A program made the translations under genes and the position numbers. The notes under the pieces are model-generated. The model saw nothing but the letters and a program-made list of their open reading frames with translations, made no database searches and had not been told where the DNA came from. A stretch of 11,403 bases of DNA from positions 1 through 11,403 of the forward strand of contig JAVBPQ010000044.1 in assembly GCA_031549525.1 (NCBI GenBank). Reading direction: 5' to 3'. Source of the DNA: WQUF01 sp031549525 (lineage in GTDB: Bacteria; Bacillota; Clostridia; Clostridiales; Clostridiaceae). This document shows, piece after piece, positions 6,656-11,403 of the stretch. How positions within the stretch are numbered: the first letter of the stretch is position 1; each line of letters starts with the position of its first letter.

Positions 6656-7402
6656 ATGAAAATGGTAGAAGTAAAAAATATTAAAAAAAGTTTTGGTAAG
6701 CTACTTGTATTAAATGACATATCTTTTTCTTTAAATAAAGGAGAGACAATTGCTATCATCGGACCATCAGGATCAGGAAAAAGTACAACCCTAAGGAGCA
6801 TAATAGAGCTTGAACATATTGATGATGGCGATATTATAATCGAAGGAGAATATTTAGTAGAAAAGGGTCATTACAAACATGAATCAAAATTAAGAGAATT
6901 GAGAAATAAAATGGGAATGGTCTTTCAGCATTTTAACTTATTTCCTCATATGAGCGTTAAAGAAAATCTCTTATGTGCTCCAAAAATTTTAAAAAAAGAC
7001 TCTTCTCAAAATTTAAATTCTCTATGTCTAAAGTATTTAAAGGATGTTGGTCTAATCGATAAGATAGATGAGATGCCATCGAGGCTTTCAGGAGGTCAAA
7101 AGCAGAGAGTTGCAATAGCTAGAGCATTAATGATGAAACCAGATATACTCCTGTTTGATGAGCCAACTTCTTCATTGGACCCTGAATTAACTGGAGAGGT
7201 ATTGTCAGTAATAAAAGATCTAGCAAGTCAAAAGTTTTCCATGATCATAGTGACTCATGAGATTGGATTTGCAAGAGAAGCAGCTGATAGAGTGATATTT
7301 ATGGACAATGGTATGATAATAGAAGAAGGTACTCCTAAAGAAGTAATAGATGCTCCAAGAACTGAGAGAGCAAAGACCTTTTTAAAGAGAGTTTATGTTT
7401 AG
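6656..7402 (+). CDS. Polar amino-acid ABC transporter ATP-binding protein
   Basis: The protein has 248 residues, the usual length for GlnQ/HisP-type ATPases. Motifs in order are Walker A GPSGSGKST (36-44), Q-loop MVFQHFNLFPHMSV, signature LSGGQKQRVAIARAL, Walker B LLFDEPTSSLDPE and switch IVTHE. It hydrolyses ATP on the inner face of the membrane to drive uptake through the permease. The gene starts 12 bases after the permease stop, with GAGGT as ribosome site. It is the last gene of the three-gene importer operon. No good plus-strand terminator was found before the convergent gene. Confidence 0.95.
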   Translation: MKMVEVKNIKKSFGKLLVLNDISFSLNKGETIAIIGPSGSGKSTTLRSIIELEHIDDGDIIIEGEYLVEKGHYKHESKLRELRNKMGMVFQHFNLFPHMSVKENLLCAPKILKKDSSQNLNSLCLKYLKDVGLIDKIDEMPSRLSGGQKQRVAIARALMMKPDILLFDEPTSSLDPELTGEVLSVIKDLASQKFSMIIVTHEIGFAREAADRVIFMDNGMIIEEGTPKEVIDAPRTERAKTFLKRVYV

Positions 7403-7419
7403 AAAAATGGGATTTATAC

Positions 7420-7448
7420 AAAAAGGGCTGAAAGATTAACTTCCAGCC
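7420..7448 (-). terminator. Rho-independent terminator of the flavoprotein gene, overlapping its stop codon
   Basis: On the minus strand GGCTG (7448-7444) and GAAG/CTTT pair with CAGCC (7430-7426) around a TTAAT loop, with one mismatch. TTTTT (7424-7420) follows. The stop codon TAA (7438-7436) of the flavoprotein lies in the loop. On the plus strand no T-run follows, so it is expected to work mainly for the minus-strand gene. Confidence 0.7.
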
Positions 7449-8674
7449 TCTATTAAACTATCCCTTACGCAAAGCGCTGAGATCCATGCAAAATAGAGAT
7501 TATAACCTCCACAATCTCCAGTTACATCCATGATCTCACCTGTAAAATATAAATTTTTGTTAAGCTTTGATTCTAGAGTTAAGTTATCTATTTCTAAAGT
7601 GTTGACCCCACCTAAAGTAACTTGAGAATTTCCAAAGCCTGTAGAATCAATAACTTCAAATACAAAGCTATTTATTAAAAGGGCGATAGATTTTTTTTCC
7701 TCATAAGTTAAATCACAGACTAATGTATTAACATTAGAAATTCCAGAAGATTTAATGAATATGGGAATGAGTTTTTTGTTTATTATGCCAATTAAGCAAT
7801 TGTATATGGTTCTATTTTTAAACATGTTAAAGTGATAATCTAAAAAAGCAATAAGAGCTTCCTTATCCATCTTAGGAAAATGGTTTACGCTTATAGAAAC
7901 TTTTTTGTTAAGCTCTATTAATTTTGCAGCCTCACCGCTAAGCTGCAAAACAGGAACACCAGAGATACCATAGTCAGTATACAAGATTTCACCTTCATAG
8001 CTTGATATATTTTTGTTATTAAAGATTAAACTTACAATTCCGTCAAACCTAACCCCAGATAAAGCCTTTAAGATATTTGATTTTAATTTAAGCTGGGAAA
8101 GAGCAGGATAGGTTTTTACTATGGTATGGTTTAAGGATTTTGCAAGCCTATAGCCTATGCCATCTGATCCAGTCTTTGGCATAGACTTACCTCCGCAGCT
8201 TAACACAAGCTTATTGCATTTAAATATCTTAGATGTATCTGATTTTAAAATATATGTATCGTTTGCCTTTTCTATATAGGTAATCTTTTCATTTGCATAA
8301 ACAGGTATTTTCAATTCATCTAAGTTTATTCTAAATATATCAAGGACAGAAGATGCTTGAAGAGAAAGAGGGAAAAGCTTTCCCTCTTCTAATTCTATTA
8401 AATGAAGTCCAAGGCTTTCAAAGACATCTATAACAAGCTCCACAGGATACCTGTTTATAAGCTCCGTTATAAATTCTTCATTTTCAGAATGAAAATTTAA
8501 AGGTGATATATTTTTATTTGAGATATTGCACCTTCCATTGCCAGTTGATAAAATCTTAACCCCAACCCTTTCATTTCTTTCCACTATGGCAACATCTAAA
8601 TTTAACTTTTTTAATAATATTGCTAAAAAAAGACCTGAAGCACCACCCCCTAGGATGATGATGTCGTGATTCAT
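7436..8674 (-). CDS. NAD(P)/FAD-dependent oxidoreductase, HI0933/BaiN-like family
   Basis: The protein has 412 residues, the normal length of the family. The N-terminus has an FAD-binding Rossmann motif, ILGGGASG (7-14), and the family signature GVKILSTGNGRCNISN follows at about 38-53. LSCGGKSMPKTGSDGIGY lies mid-protein. The C-terminus holds VTLGGVNTLEI and YFTGEIMDVTGDCGGYNLYFAW, where FAD is held again. Family members are cytoplasmic flavoproteins of mostly unknown substrate. BaiN of Clostridium scindens acts on bile acids, but this family is widespread, and bile-acid activity should not be assumed. GGAGGTGAT stands just before ATG 8674. It follows the GH25 gene by 30 bases on the same strand and may be co-transcribed with it. 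Confidence 0.88.
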   Translation of the reverse strand: MNHDIIILGGGASGLFLAILLKKLNLDVAIVERNERVGVKILSTGNGRCNISNKNISPLNFHSENEEFITELINRYPVELVIDVFESLGLHLIELEEGKLFPLSLQASSVLDIFRINLDELKIPVYANEKITYIEKANDTYILKSDTSKIFKCNKLVLSCGGKSMPKTGSDGIGYRLAKSLNHTIVKTYPALSQLKLKSNILKALSGVRFDGIVSLIFNNKNISSYEGEILYTDYGISGVPVLQLSGEAAKLIELNKKVSISVNHFPKMDKEALIAFLDYHFNMFKNRTIYNCLIGIINKKLIPIFIKSSGISNVNTLVCDLTYEEKKSIALLINSFVFEVIDSTGFGNSQVTLGGVNTLEIDNLTLESKLNKNLYFTGEIMDVTGDCGGYNLYFAWISALCVRDSLIEAGS

Positions 8675-8704
8675 AGATCACCTCCAAATTAAACTTTGTA
8701 TGAT

Positions 8705-9586
8705 TCACCTATCCATAAAATCATCTTCATTAACACTACCCATTACATATTTTATACCTTTATCTATATTTTCTATGCTTTTTGTTATTCTATATCGTGC
8801 ATTTTTAGATTCATTTACAAAGGCTATAGCATCATATAGATAGTATTTGCCGCTTATAGAGTTTTTAATTCTTTTTGAATCATATGTGGCATAAATAGGA
8901 GCATTTTTAAGAAAGATTGGATATCCAGGATAATATCTTTTATCTTTTAAATGTGGATTTAAATTATTAAATCTTGTGAGATTATTAAATCCGCTTGATT
9001 TTATTAAAGTGGCATAATCAATATAACTATAATCTAAATCCACATTTCCCACAATACCATCTATGCTTCCAGTTGAGCTATATTGCCATATACCAGTAAA
9101 ACCAGGATAGGTATTGAGATTATACCACTCTGCTATCCAGTGATCAAACCTTAAAAGTCTTGCATCATCAAGCCTATTGGCAAACCAGTCAATGGTTGAA
9201 TAAATCATAGGATAGTACCCGCTGTATGCAACGGTGTTTAAAAAGACAATAGCTATATCGGTTAAAACTTCTCTAGATAAATTTTCTTGAGATTCATCCT
9301 CAATGTCTAATGCTACGGGATAAAAAAGCTCATGGCCTCTTATTGTATTTACGAAATGATTAGCTTCTTCTAAAGCTTCATCAACGTTTGTTGCTACACA
9401 ATAATGATACGCTCCTGGATAAATTCCGACTCCATGAGCATTTTTAACATTTTCCGAAAAATTTTTATCCACATACGAAGTTCCTTTGCTTGCTCTTATC
9501 ATTGCAAATTGTACACCTGAGCTTTTTACTAGATTCCAGTCAGTAACTGCATTATATTCACTTATATCGATACCTTGAATTGGCAA
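8705..9586 (-). CDS. GH25 muramidase (lysozyme) with C-terminal SH3-like domain, no signal peptide
   Basis: The protein has 293 residues. Residues 1-200 form a GH25 (Cpl-1/Cellosyl type) barrel. GIDISEY carries the conserved D7. ALDIED carries the catalytic pair D94 and E96, and WQYSSTG...NVDLDY ends the domain. It should cut the beta-1,4 bond between N-acetylmuramic acid and N-acetylglucosamine in peptidoglycan. Residues about 210-290 (PIFLKNAPIYAT...ISGKYYLYDA...RYRIT) look like the SH3-type wall-binding tails of clostridial endolysins. TTG 9586 is taken as start because GGAG lies 8 bases before it; the upstream in-frame GTG at 9595 directly abuts that site. No signal peptide is present, as in phage endolysins, yet no holin or other phage gene is in the window. 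Confidence 0.88.
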   Translation of the reverse strand: MPIQGIDISEYNAVTDWNLVKSSGVQFAMIRASKGTSYVDKNFSENVKNAHGVGIYPGAYHYCVATNVDEALEEANHFVNTIRGHELFYPVALDIEDESQENLSREVLTDIAIVFLNTVAYSGYYPMIYSTIDWFANRLDDARLLRFDHWIAEWYNLNTYPGFTGIWQYSSTGSIDGIVGNVDLDYSYIDYATLIKSSGFNNLTRFNNLNPHLKDKRYYPGYPIFLKNAPIYATYDSKRIKNSISGKYYLYDAIAFVNESKNARYRITKSIENIDKGIKYVMGSVNEDDFMDR

Positions 9587-9613
9587 AAAAATCACTCCAA
9601 GCTTTGCTTTTTT

Positions 9614-9626
9614 AGCATAATATGCT
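9614..9626. repeat. Short palindrome upstream of the GH25 gene
   Basis: AGCATA (9614-9619) and TATGCT (9621-9626) flank a single base, 28 bases upstream of the GH25 start on the minus strand. It lies between the GH25 gene and the sfsA remnant. It might be a small regulator site or a leftover of the rearrangement that cut sfsA. It is short enough to arise by chance in AT-rich DNA. Confidence 0.3.
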
Positions 9627-9639
9627 TTTATAAATAAAG

Positions 9640-9855
9640 ATGTGTTATTTTGAACGGATTTTGTTACAATTAGCTTATGATGGAAATATTTATTATTTAG
9701 AAGTTAAGGGGGTCACCCTAGAAGATAATGGCCTTGCAAAATTTCCTGATGCTGTAGTTTTAGCAAAAGAAAAGGGAGTTGATTTATTTGCATATAATTG
9801 TGAAGTCTATGAAGATGAGATCAATTTAAAGGATGAGGTCAATATTTTAATGTAA
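9640..9855 (+). pseudogene. sfsA: Remnant of sfsA (sugar fermentation stimulation protein), N-terminal and internal deletions
   Basis: The 71-codon frame matches two separate parts of SfsA. Residues 13-38 (YDGNIYYLEVKGVTLEDNG...KFPDA) match the middle block that in intact SfsA reads YIEVKGVTL...FPDAPTERG. Residues 39-70 (LAKEKGVDLFAYNCEVYEDEINL) match the C-terminal end. About 60 residues that normally join them are missing at 9753/9754, without a frameshift. The first 130 or so residues of SfsA are absent too, and the GH25 upstream region lies there instead. Intact SfsA is about 230 residues. ATG 9640 has no clear ribosome site, and homology starts only near 9676. SfsA is a proposed nucleic-acid-binding protein with a PD-(D/E)xK-like fold; only the ExK part (E21, K23) remains. 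A functional mini-protein is unlikely. Confidence 0.8.
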
Positions 9856-9874
9856 TAGTAGCTTGCATGTTGTT

Positions 9875-9920
9875 AAAGAACTGCGATTTCAAATAATTGC
9901 AAGTTTCTTTTTCTGTTTTA
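9875..9920 (+). terminator. Rho-independent terminator of the sfsA remnant
   Basis: AAAGAACTGCGATT (9875-9888) pairs with AATTGC (9895-9900) and AGTTTCTTT (9902-9910) around TCAAAT. The stem has two single-base bulges and one G-T pair. The T-rich run CTTTTTCTGTTTT follows. It lies 20 bases after the remnant stop and appears to be the retained terminator of the old sfsA gene. It also shields the next gene from read-through. Confidence 0.75.
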
Positions 9921-9993
9921 TTATGATATATTTATAAAAATATTGTATAAAAACTCTTAAACTAAATGATATTTACAAAGTATTAACATAATA

Positions 9994-10021
9994 TTGCTTT
10001 ATTTTTAATAATAAATATAAT
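9994..10021 (+). promoter_or_regulatory. Candidate promoter of the secreted protein gene
   Basis: TTGCTT (9994-9999) and a perfect TATAAT (10016-10021) are 16 bases apart, about 70 bases before the ATG at 10093. The gap 9856-10092 otherwise holds only the sfsA terminator and very AT-rich DNA. Several other weaker -10-like matches exist here, so the exact start is uncertain. Confidence 0.45.
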
Positions 10022-10092
10022 ATAATTAAAATATACAATAAAAAATATTAGAAAGTTTTTATATTTATATTTATTAAGGAGGCCTTTAAACA

Positions 10093-11175
10093 ATGAAGAG
10101 GAGAAAAATAACAACTTTAATGTTAATAGGATGTATGACGTTTAGTTTAGCAACTCTTCCTAAGAATGCTAATGCTGCAGAGAGTGGAGTGTATGTATCC
10201 AATATAATAGCAAAAGACGTAATATCATCAACAGGTATTGGTAGTGAAACAACTTACAGCTCTGATAAAAGAACAATTTACTTTAACTATGATTTAATGT
10301 ATAGATTAAATGCTCTCTTTTCAAAAACGGCAATAGTATTTGAAGTATGCCCTACCTTAGCACCTTATTTAGTAAGTGTTAATGTTATAGGAACAAAAAA
10401 TACGACAACGGTGCCTCAAACTTTTGGAACATGTGTAATCGATAGCTCCAAGGTATTTTCAAAAAGTTTTATAGGATATATACAACATGCTAAGTTTGCT
10501 GTAACATTTAGTAAGCCTTTAGATTGCATTATGCAAGGGGAAAGAGCTATGTATTCAGTTAAAATGGTAGATTTAGAGAAAAATGGCCAATATGCACTTA
10601 GGACAAGAATTCAAGGTATAATAGAAAAGAATCCTACATCTTATGCAACTGTTAACTATGGAATGCATATGGCATCATTTGGTTTCCCTAAAGGCGCACC
10701 TCTTTCTTCAGAAGATGTAATTGAATTACAATATAAAGTAGAATATGGTTTAAGGACATTTACAAACAGCACTTATGAATTTCATTTTGATCCATGCTTA
10801 GTCGAGTTTATAGATCGTGTAGATGTTTATAATTCTAAGAGCCATTTAGCTATGAGCACTGCTTTACCAAACGATGGTAAAATAAAGGTGCCAATGAAAT
10901 CTGTATATCCATCAGTTAGCTTATTTGTACCATATACTGTTTCCTTAAAAGTTTCATTAAAAGATGGATACCGTTTAAGTGATTTACCATGTAATGCATA
11001 TAAAATAACAGCTTTATCAACTTATGCTCCATCAGCAGGAGTGACAATTCACAAGAATTCCGTAAGAACGCTTGCTATTGGAACAAGAGGACCTATATGT
11101 GTTGACCCTATATGCAACAGTATTGACGATTTATTCCCACCTTATGAAGGCGACGATTCAGCTTTACAAAATTAA
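10093..11175 (+). CDS. Secreted protein of unknown function with two apparently duplicated domains
   Basis: The protein has 360 residues and belongs to no family I recognise. MKRRK plus a hydrophobic run and NANA-AE near residues 27-30 form a Sec signal peptide with a likely cut after A28. There is no LPXTG motif, lipobox or C-terminal anchor, so it is probably released or loosely wall-bound. Residues about 56-160 resemble 205-310: NYDLMYRL against QYKVEYGL, then FEVCPTLAPYLVSVNV (83-98) against FHFDPCLVEFIDRVDV (230-245). This suggests two copies of a beta-rich domain. The mature part has seven cysteines (86, 114, 145, 235, 300, 336, 341), high for an exported Clostridia protein. AAGGAGG lies 10 bases before ATG 10093. 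It is a single gene with its own promoter and terminator. An adhesin or surface-coat role is possible but unproven. Confidence 0.85.
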   Translation: MKRRKITTLMLIGCMTFSLATLPKNANAAESGVYVSNIIAKDVISSTGIGSETTYSSDKRTIYFNYDLMYRLNALFSKTAIVFEVCPTLAPYLVSVNVIGTKNTTTVPQTFGTCVIDSSKVFSKSFIGYIQHAKFAVTFSKPLDCIMQGERAMYSVKMVDLEKNGQYALRTRIQGIIEKNPTSYATVNYGMHMASFGFPKGAPLSSEDVIELQYKVEYGLRTFTNSTYEFHFDPCLVEFIDRVDVYNSKSHLAMSTALPNDGKIKVPMKSVYPSVSLFVPYTVSLKVSLKDGYRLSDLPCNAYKITALSTYAPSAGVTIHKNSVRTLAIGTRGPICVDPICNSIDDLFPPYEGDDSALQN

Positions 11176-11189
11176 ATAATATTAATATA

Positions 11190-11221
11190 CAGGCATCCTT
11201 TTTTGGATGCCTGATTTTTTT
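11190..11221 (+). terminator. Strong rho-independent terminator of the secreted protein gene
   Basis: CAGGCATCC (11190-11198) and GGATGCCTG (11205-11213) form a perfect 9-bp stem with a six-T loop. A seven-T run at 11215-11221 follows. It lies 15 bases after the stop at 11175. Confidence 0.92.
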
Positions 11222-11253
11222 AACTTTAAGATTTACTAAGTGAGGGCTTAATT

Positions 11254-11403
11254 TTAAGGATTAGAAACTTCTTTTGGTATAGGGCATTTATATGGATTGT
11301 TTGACATCTTTTCATCAAATTCTTTTCTTGCTTTTTTAATTATTTCAGGATTTTCTAAAAGATCAAGACCGAATTTAGCCATTATTTTAGAAGCATATAT
11401 CAT
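11254..11403 (-). CDS. M20-family peptidase/amidohydrolase, C-terminal end (gene continues past right edge)
   Basis: On the minus strand the frame is open from the right edge to TAA at 11256-11254, giving the last 49 residues. The sequence has ASKIMAKFGLDLLENPEII, then KKARKEFDEKM, and ends PYKCPIPKEVSNP. This matches the C-terminal helix and PY-x-PIP tail of M20 amidohydrolases such as the AbgB-type aminoacyl-/aminobenzoyl-glutamate hydrolases. The metal-binding part is outside the window, so activity and exact substrate cannot be judged. An internal Met codon falls exactly on the window edge and is not taken as the start. The gene runs towards the secreted protein gene, sharing the 11176-11253 gap; no clear minus-strand terminator is seen there. 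Confidence 0.7.
   Translation of the reverse strand: MIYASKIMAKFGLDLLENPEIIKKARKEFDEKMSNNPYKCPIPKEVSNP

Noticed and set aside
6589..6801. Minus-strand open frame across the permease-ATPase junction
   Set aside because: It is antisense to the Walker A coding region of a certain ATPase and is a frame shadow.
7436..8674. Naming the flavoprotein baiN with a bile-acid role
   Set aside because: The HI0933/BaiN-like family is widespread, and there are no other bai genes in the window.

Overview
The window is AT-rich with strong Shine-Dalgarno sites, rho-independent terminators, a Gram-positive type lipoprotein signal and several Clostridia-like protein families. It most likely comes from a low-GC Firmicute of the class Clostridia. 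Nothing in it identifies the species. No rRNA, tRNA, CRISPR array or replication origin was seen, and no stretch over about 240 bases lacks a gene.

Layout. (1) Positions 1-639 hold the 3' part of an iscB-type RNA-guided nuclease gene (HNH, RuvC-III and C-terminal domain). A stem-loop at 654-696 follows it and looks like the right end of an IS200/IS605-type element. The inferred element edge falls almost on the start codon of a GT1-type glycosyltransferase gene (708-1964), which has no ordinary ribosome binding site. (2) On the minus strand, 4894-2046 is a four-gene operon: a TetR-family regulator, an ABC ATPase and two different ABC-2 permeases. Its genes overlap by 4 to 8 bases. A consensus sigma-A promoter and a perfect 10+10 inverted repeat over the start point suggest TetR autoregulation. 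(3) On the plus strand, 5135-7402 is a polar amino-acid ABC importer: binding lipoprotein, permease and ATPase. A long stem-loop separates the binding-protein gene from the permease gene. (4) On the minus strand, 9586-7436 carries a GH25 muramidase with no signal peptide, then an HI0933/BaiN-like flavoprotein with its own terminator. (5) At 9640-9855 is a remnant of sfsA that has lost its N-terminal part and an internal segment but keeps its terminator. (6) At 10093-11175 is a secreted protein of unknown function, apparently built from two copies of one domain, with its own promoter and terminator. (7) The right edge holds the C-terminus of an M20-type peptidase/amidohydrolase on the minus strand.

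The genes form independent small units: a drug or lipid efflux type operon, a nutrient uptake operon, a wall hydrolase pair and a surface or secreted factor. The two points of greatest interest are the IscB element abutting a start codon, with a possible hairpin-bridged ribosome site, and the duplicated unknown secreted protein.
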